DNA of 23,595 nucleotides from Brooklawnia sp049651565 (GTDB taxonomy: Bacteria > Actinomycetota > Actinomycetes > Propionibacteriales > Propionibacteriaceae), in contig NZ_JBASCI010000033.1 in NCBI RefSeq assembly GCF_049651565.1, forward strand, positions 1 through 23,595, read 5' to 3'. The translations under genes were made by a program, and so were the position numbers. Positions 6,936 through 14,557 of the stretch are shown here, in pieces (position 1 is the stretch's first letter; each line of letters opens with the position of its first letter). The notes beneath the pieces are model-generated. The model had not been told where the DNA came from. It searched no databases and saw only the letters and a list, made by a program, of their open reading frames with translations.

Positions 6936-7769
6936 ATGGCCAAGAAGGTGATCAACGCCGTTGAGGATGCGGTCACCATGCTGCTCGACCACGCGCCCCG
7001 GGGTCTGGCCCGGGTGATGTACCGGTTCTACGAGAACCGGCTGCGCAGCCAGTTCGAGCCGTCGGCGCTGCCCTGTCACGTCGCGGTGCTGGCCGACGGC
7101 AACCGACGGTGGGCGAGGTTGAACGCCCCGGGCCAGTCCCTTGAGGTCGGCTACCAGGCCGGCGCCGACAAGCTGCGGCAGTTCGTGCAGTGGTGCGAGG
7201 AGGTGGGCATCCAGGTGGTCACCCTGTGGGTGCTGTCGACCGACAACCTGCAGCGCTCCCGCGACGAGGAACTGGTGCCGCTACTGGAGGTGATCGTGCA
7301 CCTGGTGGCCGACTTGGCCGCCACCGGCAAGTACCGGGTGATGGTGGTCGGCGACCTGGGGTTGCTGCCCGCCGGCTGCGCGGCCGATCTGGAGCGGGCG
7401 GCGGCCGACACCGAGCACGTGCAGGGGATGCACATCAACGTGGCAGTCAGTTACGGGGGACGCCACGAGTTGCGCGATGCGATGCGTTCCTTGCTGGCCG
7501 AGGAGGCCCGCAAGGGCACCACCCTGGACTCGCTCGCCGAATCCCTGGAGACCGACCAGATCTCCCAACACCTGTACACCCGTGGCCAGCCCGACCCCGA
7601 CCTGATCATCCGGACCAGCGGCGAGCAGCGCCTCAGCGGTTTCCTGATGTGGCAGTCGGCGCACAGCGAGTTCTACTTCTGCGAGGCGCTGTGGCCAGAC
7701 TTCCGGAAGGTCGACTTCTACCGCGCCCTGCGTTCGTACTCCGAGCGGGAGCGACGGTTCGGTACCTGA
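6936..7769 (+). CDS. Isoprenyl transferase (cis-prenyl diphosphate synthase), probably short-chain type
   Basis: A 277-residue UppS-fold enzyme that condenses IPP with an allylic diphosphate in the Z configuration. Visible motifs are LADGNRRWA (catalytic D54), LWVLSTDNLQR (97-107), SYGGRHELRDA (172-182), RTSGEQRLSGF (226-236) and HSEFYF (243-248). In the third position of LWVLSTDN, where E. coli UppS has the small A69, this protein has V99. Bulky residues here shorten the product in this family; the mycobacterial short-chain enzyme Rv1086 (Z-FPP synthase) carries a bulky residue there as I recall. Together with the hemolysin III neighbour this suggests a short-chain Z-prenyl synthase rather than the housekeeping undecaprenyl or decaprenyl synthase. 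The fold is certain; chain length is inferred. It is convergent with yyaL at a 7-bp distance. Confidence 0.9.
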   Translation: MAKKVINAVEDAVTMLLDHAPRGLARVMYRFYENRLRSQFEPSALPCHVAVLADGNRRWARLNAPGQSLEVGYQAGADKLRQFVQWCEEVGIQVVTLWVLSTDNLQRSRDEELVPLLEVIVHLVADLAATGKYRVMVVGDLGLLPAGCAADLERAAADTEHVQGMHINVAVSYGGRHELRDAMRSLLAEEARKGTTLDSLAESLETDQISQHLYTRGQPDPDLIIRTSGEQRLSGFLMWQSAHSEFYFCEALWPDFRKVDFYRALRSYSERERRFGT

Positions 7770-7776
7770 CCGGGTC

Positions 7777-9834
7777 TCAGTGCGCCAGCCCCCACAGCAG
7801 CGGACGCAGGTCTGCCCAGTCGGTGGTTGGTGCCTGGCAGGTCATCCCCCGGCACACGTAGGCAGTGGCACGGCCGTCACGCTGGCCACGCCCGGTGAAC
7901 AGGTCACCGAAGCCCTGGCTGCAGGTGGGCGCCGAGACCACCACGCTTCCCCACGGGGCCAGCCGCCAGGCGGCGCGGGTCAACTCGGCCATCGCCTCAC
8001 CCGAGTCGTCCACGATCACGACCTCGGCCGGGCCCCAGCCGCGGGCCGCCTCGGCGTCGGACAGCAACTCTGCGAGGCCCCAGCCCGCGAATCGTGGCGA
8101 GACCGCGAGCACCGGGAACAGGGTGGCCAGGGCGGCGTCCGCCAGGTCCACCAGGTCGGCACGATCGGCCAGCCGACCGGCCACCCGGAGCGCGACCACC
8201 AGCAGGGAGGTGGCGCTGGGGGTGGCCTCGTCATCCAGTCGGCGCGGCCGTTCGAACAGCTCGTCGGTGGCGACTGCGTCGTGCAACCCGCCGTCGTCGG
8301 CGGCGAACAGCTCGACCGCCCGCTCCAGTAGCACGATCGCCCGGGCCAGCCACTCAGCATCGCCCAGGGCGCCGGCCAACTGGACGAACCCGATCGCGGC
8401 CGCGGCGTAGTCGGCGGCGACGCCGTCGGGGCCGTTGGTCACCCGGGTGAGCACCCGCCGCTCGGCGTCCCAGTGCCGGTTCCACAGGTAACTGGCGGCT
8501 CCAGCGGCCAGGTCCAGCCAGTCCGGCTCGCCGAAGACCATGGCGGCCCGGGTCAGCGACTCGACGAGCAGACCGTTCCAGGCGGTCACCACCTTGTCGT
8601 CCCGGTCAGGCCGCGGCCGGCGGGCGCGGATCGCCTTCAGCACCGCGATGACGTTGGCCAATCGGCCGGGGTGCGGATTGCCGTGCAGTTGCAGCGTGGA
8701 CAGTCCGCTGCCATCGGTGGGGGCATGGGCACCCATCGGCAGGTTCCCGCCGTGGGTGACGTGGAAGACCCCCTGAGCGAATTTGGAGTCCTTGCCCAGG
8801 TACTCGTCGAACTGCTGCGGGCTCCACAGGTAGAAAGCCCCCTCAGCATGCTCGCCGGAGTCGTCGAGAGAATCGGCGTCCAGGCTGGCGGCGAACCCGC
8901 CGCCGGGCAGCAGCATCTCCTCGGCCAGCCAACCCACGATGCCCCGCACCACCCGCTCGAACAGCTCGCGTTGCTCGGTGCCATCGTCCGGGGTGGCCCG
9001 CAGCCAGCCGCGAGTGTAGGTGCCGAGCAGCAGGGCATTGTCGTAGAGCATCTTCTCGAAGTGCGGCACCTCCCAACCGGCATCCACCGAGTAGCGGTGG
9101 AAGCCCCCACCCAGCTGGTCGTGGATGCCACCGCGGGCCATCGACTCCAGGGTGTACAGGGCACGGCCGTTGCCGAGGGGGTCGGTTCGCACCAACAGCG
9201 CGTCCAACAGCGGCGCCTGCGGGAACTTGGGCGCGCCACCCCAGCCGCCGTGCTCGGGGTCGAACTGGCTGTGCACCGCGGTGAGCAGCCGGTGCGGGAC
9301 GAGGCTGCCTTCGCCGACGGCGGCCGGCGGCCGGTCCAGTTCTGCGATCTGCTGGACGATGGTGGCCGCGGTGTCGACCGCCTCCTGGCGGCGTTCGGCC
9401 CACACCTGCGCCATCGCCTCGACCAGTTGGCGGAACGACGGCAACCCACCACGAGGCTGCGGCGGGAAGTAGGTGCCGGCGAAGAACGGCTCACCGGTCG
9501 GGGTGCAGAAGATCGTCATCGGCCAGCCGCCCTGCCCGGTGAGGGCCTGGGTGGCGCGCATGAACACCTGGTCGACATCGGGGTGCTCCTCGCGGTCGAC
9601 CTTGATGGCGACGAAGTGCTCGTTCACCAGCGCCCCGATCGCGGGGTCGGCGAACGACTCCCGGGCCATCACGTGGCACCAGTGGCACGACGAGTACCCG
9701 ATGCTGACCATCACCGGCACATTGCGCCGGGCCGCCTCGGCGAAGGCGGCCGGACCCCACGGCCACCAGTCGACCGGGTTCTCGGCGTGCTGGCGCAGGT
9801 ACTGGCTGGTTGCGGACACAAGTCGGTTAGGCAT
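7777..9834 (-). CDS. YyaL-like thioredoxin-domain protein (DUF255 / SPATA20 family)
   Basis: A 685-residue cytosolic protein. It has an N-terminal thioredoxin-like domain with the family motif CHWCH at residues 50-54 (GYSSCHWCHVM), followed by IKVDREEHPD and GQGGWPMT. A long alpha/alpha-barrel region resembling six-hairpin glycosidases follows, with HFEKMLYDNALL and SLDADS; the C-terminus is less conserved. Function in bacteria is not settled. The ATG at 9834 (MPNRLVSATSQYLRQH) is preferred to an upstream start that adds 16 residues, because conserved sequence begins right there and a CAGGCT hexamer is 7 nt upstream. An orthologue (Rv1084, as I recall) lies near hemolysin III and the prenyl synthase in M. 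tuberculosis, so linkage here is ancestral. Confidence 0.9.
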   Translation of the reverse strand: MPNRLVSATSQYLRQHAENPVDWWPWGPAAFAEAARRNVPVMVSIGYSSCHWCHVMARESFADPAIGALVNEHFVAIKVDREEHPDVDQVFMRATQALTGQGGWPMTIFCTPTGEPFFAGTYFPPQPRGGLPSFRQLVEAMAQVWAERRQEAVDTAATIVQQIAELDRPPAAVGEGSLVPHRLLTAVHSQFDPEHGGWGGAPKFPQAPLLDALLVRTDPLGNGRALYTLESMARGGIHDQLGGGFHRYSVDAGWEVPHFEKMLYDNALLLGTYTRGWLRATPDDGTEQRELFERVVRGIVGWLAEEMLLPGGGFAASLDADSLDDSGEHAEGAFYLWSPQQFDEYLGKDSKFAQGVFHVTHGGNLPMGAHAPTDGSGLSTLQLHGNPHPGRLANVIAVLKAIRARRPRPDRDDKVVTAWNGLLVESLTRAAMVFGEPDWLDLAAGAASYLWNRHWDAERRVLTRVTNGPDGVAADYAAAAIGFVQLAGALGDAEWLARAIVLLERAVELFAADDGGLHDAVATDELFERPRRLDDEATPSATSLLVVALRVAGRLADRADLVDLADAALATLFPVLAVSPRFAGWGLAELLSDAEAARGWGPAEVVIVDDSGEAMAELTRAAWRLAPWGSVVVSAPTCSQGFGDLFTGRGQRDGRATAYVCRGMTCQAPTTDWADLRPLLWGLAH

Positions 9835-9841
9835 GGGGTCA

Positions 9842-9847
9842 AGCCTG
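9842..9847 (-). promoter_or_regulatory. Weak -10 hexamer CAGGCT of the YyaL-like gene
   Basis: CAGGCT ends 7 nt before ATG 9834. It deviates from TANNNT at the first base, so support is weaker than at the other operon heads. Confidence 0.35.
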
Positions 9848-9906
9848 CCAGATGGCCGGTGAACCTCCACGAAATGTGTCACCGGAATATCGCGGGAACT
9901 ATTTAG

Positions 9907-9933
9907 TTGATAATCAATAGGCCCTTTTATAAA
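9907..9933 (+). promoter_or_regulatory. AT-rich promoter region with dyad ahead of the small HdeD-like gene
   Basis: The stretch 9895-9945 is unusually AT-rich for this window. TTGATA (9907-9912) and TATAAA (9928-9933), 15 bp apart, resemble a vegetative -35/-10 pair. TTGAT and ATCAA flank one A as a small inverted repeat (9907-9917) that overlaps the -35 and could be a regulator half-site pair. Confidence 0.4.
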
Positions 9934-9951
9934 TCATCGAGTATTGCCCCC

Positions 9952-9957
9952 AGGAGG
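9952..9957 (+). promoter_or_regulatory. Shine-Dalgarno AGGAGG deciding a GTG start
   Basis: A perfect AGGAGG lies 4 nt before GTG 9962, somewhat tight spacing. It argues for the GTG rather than an in-frame upstream start at 9944, and for a leadered mRNA, unlike most genes here. Confidence 0.6.
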
Positions 9958-9961
9958 CTTC

Positions 9962-10186
9962 GTGATCAATTTCACCCAGCTTTCGTGGCCGTGGCTGCTG
10001 GTCCGCGGCATCATCGCCATCGCCTTCGGCGTCACCGCCATCGTGCTGGTGGTGCCGGGCCTGGTGCTGGGTGCCTTCGTGATCATGATCGCGATCGCGG
10101 CGATCGTCTGGGGCGTCGGCAGCATCATCGCGGCGCTGGGTCTGCGCAGCAGGGTCAAGCAGGCCGAGGATGCGCAGCTCCGCTGA
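9962..10186 (+). CDS. Small HdeD/DUF308-like membrane protein
   Basis: A 74-residue protein: short N-terminus, then WPWLLVRGIIAIAFGVTAIVLV, a second hydrophobic stretch of about 28 residues, and a charged tail ending RSRVKQAEDAQLR. The WLLVRGIIAIAFGV segment resembles one repeat of DUF308/HdeD-type proteins, which usually have about six membrane segments in ~180 residues. This is therefore a miniature or single-repeat version with two predicted membrane helices. GTG 9962 is preceded by AGGAGG and an AT-rich promoter, suggesting regulated expression. The last 32 bases overlap the 3' end of the convergent acetyltransferase gene. The membrane prediction is secure, the family link tentative. Confidence 0.65.
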   Translation: MINFTQLSWPWLLVRGIIAIAFGVTAIVLVVPGLVLGAFVIMIAIAAIVWGVGSIIAALGLRSRVKQAEDAQLR

Positions 10187-10718
10187 CGCCCAGCCAGTAT
10201 TGGCGCAGCCCCCTGGCCGTGCCGCGTACCTCCGCCTCTGCGACCTCACCCGATCGAACCGCTCCAGCGGCCAGCGCGGCGGCCACAGAAGCGACGTTCT
10301 CGTCCTCGATCTGCAGCAGGAATCGTTGCAGGCCAAGCTCGCCGGCACCCCAATCGGCGATCATGCCGATGGCGGTTCGGGCGATGCCGCGTCCCCTGGC
10401 CCACGGCGCGACCCAGTAGCCGATCTCGGCGGTGGCCTGCTGGTGGTCGAACGACATCAACGAGATCGCACCCACCACCTGCCGGTGCTCGACGACGGCG
10501 TAGTTGGCCTCGGCGCCGGACGCCCAGGCATCGGCGCTGGTCCGGATGAACTCCTGGGCGTCGGAGATCAGGTAGGGCACCGGAACCCGGGTGTACCGCT
10601 GGATCAGCGGGTCCTGGCAGGCGGTGGCGACCACTTCGGCGTCCGATGCCTGCCAAGGGCGCAGCGCCAACTGACCACCGGTGATGCTGGGCTGCGTCGG
10701 CGGCCAGGTTGGCCTCAC
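10155..10718 (-). CDS. GNAT-family N-acetyltransferase (RimJ/RimL-like)
   Basis: A 187-residue acetyltransferase. LALRPWQASDAEVV opens the fold, EIGYWVAPWARGRGIARTAI (about 98-117) holds the acetyl-CoA loop (RGRGIA) typical of motif A, and NVASVAAALAAGAVRSG (141-157) is the usual end of motif B. This form of GNAT often acetylates protein N-termini or small amines; the substrate is unknown. The GTG start at 10718 overlaps the stop of the SbcC-like gene as GTGA, so it is translated by coupling as the last gene of the sbcD-sbcC operon. A longer in-frame extension to 10976 would lie inside sbcC and is rejected. Its 3' end overlaps the convergent HdeD-like gene. Confidence 0.85.
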   Translation of the reverse strand: MRPTWPPTQPSITGGQLALRPWQASDAEVVATACQDPLIQRYTRVPVPYLISDAQEFIRTSADAWASGAEANYAVVEHRQVVGAISLMSFDHQQATAEIGYWVAPWARGRGIARTAIGMIADWGAGELGLQRFLLQIEDENVASVAAALAAGAVRSGEVAEAEVRGTARGLRQYWLGVSGAAHPRPA

Positions 10719-13351
10719 AGCTCGATCCTGCTCAACTGGCCCATGCCGGCGTACCGTTCGGGGTTGGCGGTCAGGACAATCACCTGGGACTCCTCCCCCG
10801 CCCTGCGCAGCGCGGTCCACATCCGCCGCAGCCGGGACTGGTCGGAATAGCCGAGCGCATCGTCCAGCAGCACCGGCACCCGGTCGTCGGGGTTCACCAG
10901 TTGCGCGGTGGCGAGCCTGATCAGGATCACCAACTGCTCCTTCGCGCCGGTGGACAACCAGTCGAAGTTGACCCACTCGTTGTTCAGGTAGCGCTGGGTG
11001 ACCTGCAGGTCGGCGGCGACCCGGACGTCGAAGCCCGGATCGCCGTACAGCGCCCGGCCCAGCTCCACGATGGCCGCCCGGAACGGCTCGACGTAGCAGC
11101 GTTGGGCGAGTTCCTGCTCCGCCAGCAGAACCTGCTCCAGCCGCAGCGCAGCCCGGGCCCGGCGTCCGATGGACTCGGCGGCGGCGGTGGCGGTCTCGAG
11201 CTCGGTTTCGGCGGCGTCGGCCTGCTGTTGCAGTCGGTCGGCGTTCAGGCCTTCCAGCTCCCCCGCCAGCCGGCTGCGCTGTTCACGGGTATCGGCCAGC
11301 AGCTGTTCGAGCCCGGTGACGTTGTCCCTGGCAGCCGCTGCCTCGGCCAGGACGTGTTCGGCGTCCAGGTCGGCCAGTTGCTGGCGACGCGACTGCCACT
11401 GCTTCTCGGCCTCGTCCCGGGCGGTCTGTGCCTGCTGGGCGGCGCAGGCCAGTTGATCGTCGTCGACGCAGCCCCGCTGGTCGGCCAGTTCGTGCCGGAG
11501 CTGCTCAAGCCGGCGCTGGGCGATGAGGAGATCGGTGCTCAGCTCGTCGAGCAACCGCTTCTGGGCGTCGTACTCCTGGCTGACCTTCTGCAGCCGTCCG
11601 GATGCCTGTGTGCAGGATTCGCGCGCACGGTTGCGTTGCTCGGTGGCCAGCTGCAGGGCCAGGTCGGCGGCCGACCGGTCGGACGGTCGCGCAGCTGCAC
11701 CTGAGCGGGTGGCGTCGTAGTGGTCGGTCGTCGTGCGCAGCTCGGAGCACTGGTCGCGCAGGTCGGCCTCGCTGGCTGCGGCCAGCAGCTCCCTGCGGCG
11801 CTGCCGGACGTGATCGAGTTCGGTTCGCAGTTCGGCCAGCCGGGTCCATTCCTGGCGGGCCGTCCGGGCGCTGTCGACCCCGGCGGCGGCGAGCATCTCG
11901 TCCAGCCGTTCCCGGGCCTGCTCGGCCGCCGCTCGCAGTTCGGTGGTCTGGGCCGGGAAGACAGCGATTCGCCACTGCCCGGGTAACTCCAGGTCGACCG
12001 GTTCGGTGACCGAGGCCTGCCACGGGCGGGCCACGTCGACCTGACGGGGCTGGCCGTCGACCAGCAGCTCGCGGCCCTCGTCCAGGGCGGTCACCACCAG
12101 TTGGGCGCTGCTGACCTGCAATCTGGCCAGGCAACTGGACAGTTCTGCATCAGCCTGCGCGAGTTGCTCGACAAGTTCGGCGGTCAGTGGTGTGCCGGTG
12201 GCAACCTCGAGCCGAGAGATCGTGTTGCGCAACTCGTCGGCTCTCGTCAGCACCTGTGTCAGGCGGTCGAGCTCGGCCAGTCGTCGCAGTTGCTCACAGT
12301 CGGCGTGGGCGAGCTCGAGTGCTCGGTCGGCAGCCTGATCGGATGCGGTGGCCCCCTGGTGGGCCTGCCTGGCGTCGGCGAGCTGCTGCTGGATCGGCTC
12401 CAGCACCTGCTTCTGCTGCTCTCGGCGGGCGGTCAGCTCTGTGACCTCTGCCACGGCACGCCCGAGTTCGTCGACGAGTCTGGTCCGCGCCGTGAGAGCG
12501 GCTGCCGCCTGGTCGGCCAGGTGGCCGGCGGTCTCCACCCGATGCCTGGCAGTCGTCTCGGCGGTCTGGGCGTCGCGTACCGCGGTGCGGCGCTGCTCAA
12601 GCCTGCGATACTCGGCGGTCGCCCTGGCCAGCGACTGCTCCCGGTGCGCCACTTTCTCGGTCAACTGGTCCAGCTCGACGCGCTTACCGTCGAGTTCGCA
12701 CAGCCGGACGCGGGCGTCCTGCGGTGCCGAGCGGGCCCGCTCGGCTCGGTCGGTCACCTGCTTGTAGTCGCGGTTGGGCTGGCGGGAGGGGGTGAAGTAG
12801 CGGTCGACCTCGCTCTTCACCGCCTCCAGCAGGCACCGGCTGCCGTCGGCGTCGATCAGCTCGCCGCCCGCCGCCGATTGCAGCGCCCTGGTGAGGCTGG
12901 CCGATCCGCTGAGCAGTTGCTGCTCGAGCCCGGTGGCCTGCATCAGCCGCAGCGCGCTCCACAAGGTGGTATCGCTGGCCTTCCAGAGCTGGTCGAGTGC
13001 ATCGCAGGCGGGATCACCGGCCAGCACCTCACCGCGTCGTGGTCCGCTGTCGAACCGCACGGTGGTGCCCGGCCGCTTCAGCCACGTGCGGGTGATGACC
13101 ACGCGCTCGTCGCCGATGGTGACCTCGACCTCGACGGTGACGCCGACGTCCTCGCCGATCGGTTGGGCCGCCTTCACCTTTCGGTGCTTCGAGGTATGGG
13201 TGAACTCCAGCAACAGGTCGAGCGCCTCGACCATCGAGGTCTTGCCTACCTCGTTGTCGCCGGAGATCACCACCACCCCGGCTTCGGGGAAAGTCACCTC
13301 GCGGGCCCGGACGCCCTTGAAGTTCTCCAGCCTGAGCCTGTGCAGCCTCAC
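10715..13351 (-). CDS. SbcC/Rad50-like coiled-coil ATPase without zinc hook
   Basis: An 878-residue ABC-type SMC-like ATPase. Walker A is GDNEVGKTS (31-39), the ABC signature STGAKEQL (800-807) and Walker B VPVLLDDAL (826-834); LTANPE (861-866) follows. Long Gln/Arg/Glu-rich coiled coils occupy roughly 200-400 and 470-755. Between them there is no CXXC zinc hook; instead a short beta-rich segment (about 410-470, LVVTALDEGRELLVDGQ, WRIAVFP) sits at the turn. It resembles YhaN-type proteins and, by length and partner, M. tuberculosis Rv1278 as I recall. With the upstream SbcD-like protein it probably forms a DNA-end processing or repair complex. Its start overlaps the sbcD stop by ATGA. Confidence 0.88.
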   Translation of the reverse strand: MRLHRLRLENFKGVRAREVTFPEAGVVVISGDNEVGKTSMVEALDLLLEFTHTSKHRKVKAAQPIGEDVGVTVEVEVTIGDERVVITRTWLKRPGTTVRFDSGPRRGEVLAGDPACDALDQLWKASDTTLWSALRLMQATGLEQQLLSGSASLTRALQSAAGGELIDADGSRCLLEAVKSEVDRYFTPSRQPNRDYKQVTDRAERARSAPQDARVRLCELDGKRVELDQLTEKVAHREQSLARATAEYRRLEQRRTAVRDAQTAETTARHRVETAGHLADQAAAALTARTRLVDELGRAVAEVTELTARREQQKQVLEPIQQQLADARQAHQGATASDQAADRALELAHADCEQLRRLAELDRLTQVLTRADELRNTISRLEVATGTPLTAELVEQLAQADAELSSCLARLQVSSAQLVVTALDEGRELLVDGQPRQVDVARPWQASVTEPVDLELPGQWRIAVFPAQTTELRAAAEQARERLDEMLAAAGVDSARTARQEWTRLAELRTELDHVRQRRRELLAAASEADLRDQCSELRTTTDHYDATRSGAAARPSDRSAADLALQLATEQRNRARESCTQASGRLQKVSQEYDAQKRLLDELSTDLLIAQRRLEQLRHELADQRGCVDDDQLACAAQQAQTARDEAEKQWQSRRQQLADLDAEHVLAEAAAARDNVTGLEQLLADTREQRSRLAGELEGLNADRLQQQADAAETELETATAAAESIGRRARAALRLEQVLLAEQELAQRCYVEPFRAAIVELGRALYGDPGFDVRVAADLQVTQRYLNNEWVNFDWLSTGAKEQLVILIRLATAQLVNPDDRVPVLLDDALGYSDQSRLRRMWTALRRAGEESQVIVLTANPERYAGMGQLSRIEL

Positions 13352-14487
13352 CTGGCACCTCCAGCGAAAGTCGGGCTGGCCAGCCGGTACAGCAACTTCA
13401 ACGCTTCTGCGGCATCGTCGTCGCCGCGGCGCGACTGGTTCTGCAACTGGTCAACTGCTGTTCGCAGGTACCCGGTGACGGGCAGCTCGTCGTACTCTGC
13501 CTCGTCGGCCAGCACCGCGATGTTGCTGTGCCGCTGCCAGCGTGCCAGGCTGGCGAACACCTCACCGTAGCGTTCGAGCAGCGCGTCCAGCCGGGCGGCC
13601 TGGCGCAGGTTGAGCGTGCCGCGCAACGCGTGCTTCACGATCGTGCACTCCTTTCTCGGCAGCCCGGCCAACTCCGTCCCCAGCTGGTCGAGGTCGGCGT
13701 CGGTGGACAGGTCGCGTTCGAGCAGCAGGTGGCGCCAGCAGCCGACCGTGTGCGGGGTCACACGCGGCCGTCCGGCGGTGATCTCGACCTCGAGCACCTG
13801 CCCCAGCCCGGGTTCGTGGAAGCTGGTCGACTCCGGTGACCCGGAGTACTGAATGGCCCCGTGGCCGTCGGCCGGCCAGCGGATGTGCCGGTCGCCCAGT
13901 GCAACGTAGTGGATCGCGCCGGCGGCCAGAGCCTGCTCCAGCGGTTCGCGCCGGATCTCGGTGGCCGATTCGTCGTCGCCATAGGTGAGGCCCGACAGCA
14001 TGCCGTGACCGACCAGGATGCGGGTCGTCCCGTCGGACTGCACACCGGCGAGCGCGTCGACCACCGGGTCGGATTCGGGGTGCTTGCCGAACCAGGGTGC
14101 CGCCAGCAACTCGACCCGATCGGCCACCCGAACCGCGCCGACCCGGTCGAGCACGTGCACCGACGACGGCTTTGTCGCCACGAACTGCGGATTGCGGTAG
14201 ATCGACGACGCCCCCAGCGGGTCGTGGTTGCCCGGCAGCAGGTAGATCGGGACGTCGACCTCACCCATAGCGTCCAACGCCCGGGCAACGTCGGCCGGGG
14301 GCAGGTTCGCGTGCTCGAAGACGTCGCCGGCCACCACGATGAACTGCGCCCCGCGCTGTTGGGCAACCGCACCGATCCGCCGGATGACGTTGATGCGATC
14401 GGCGGTGAACCTGGCCTGCGCCTCGGCGCTGAGGTAGTGCCTGGTCATCCCGAGTTGCCAGTCGGAACTGTGCAGGAAGCGGATCAT
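13348..14487 (-). CDS. SbcD/Mre11-like metallophosphoesterase
   Basis: A 379-residue calcineurin-like phosphoesterase. Motifs: HSSDWQLG (6-13), VVAGDVFE (51-58; D55), LPGNHDP (84-90; N87, H88), LVGHGML (158-164; H161) and ALGDRH (196-201). Compared with SbcD/Mre11, the His after the first Asp (DxH) is Gln11, and the first His of the final GHxH pair is Asp199; H201 remains. I believe this pattern is shared by an actinobacterial subfamily including Rv1277, so it is probably functional rather than decayed. A C-terminal ~150-residue capping region follows. TAGGCT lies 6 nt before the ATG. It is first gene of the operon with the SbcC-like ATPase and the acetyltransferase. Confidence 0.88.
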   Translation of the reverse strand: MIRFLHSSDWQLGMTRHYLSAEAQARFTADRINVIRRIGAVAQQRGAQFIVVAGDVFEHANLPPADVARALDAMGEVDVPIYLLPGNHDPLGASSIYRNPQFVATKPSSVHVLDRVGAVRVADRVELLAAPWFGKHPESDPVVDALAGVQSDGTTRILVGHGMLSGLTYGDDESATEIRREPLEQALAAGAIHYVALGDRHIRWPADGHGAIQYSGSPESTSFHEPGLGQVLEVEITAGRPRVTPHTVGCWRHLLLERDLSTDADLDQLGTELAGLPRKECTIVKHALRGTLNLRQAARLDALLERYGEVFASLARWQRHSNIAVLADEAEYDELPVTGYLRTAVDQLQNQSRRGDDDAAEALKLLYRLASPTFAGGAR

Positions 14488-14493
14488 GCAGTG

Positions 14494-14499
14494 AGCCTA
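14494..14499 (-). promoter_or_regulatory. -10 hexamer TAGGCT of the sbcD-sbcC-GNAT operon
   Basis: TAGGCT ends 6 nt before ATG 14487 with no Shine-Dalgarno, giving a leaderless start for the three-gene operon. The 70-bp divergent region also contains a tandem CCGGCGT pair (near 14528-14541) of unknown meaning. Confidence 0.5.
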
Positions 14500-14557
14500 T
14501 GGACGTGCACTGACAATTCCTGACTCCGGCGTCCGGCGTTTCGTGTTGACTGTTCTC

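Noticed and set aside
8473..9906. 477-codon open frame on the + strand opposite the YyaL-like gene
   Set aside because: Antisense shadow of a well-supported 685-residue protein with CHWCH and other family motifs.
10719..10976. Longer start for the GNAT gene inside the SbcC-like gene
   Set aside because: The GTGA overlap gives a natural start and the extension lies over the Walker B and signature coding region in another frame.
12101..13570. 489-codon open frame on the + strand opposite the SbcC-like gene
   Set aside because: Shadow frame: the opposite strand has all ATPase motifs, and this translation has no recognisable domain and a composition typical of antisense high-GC frames.
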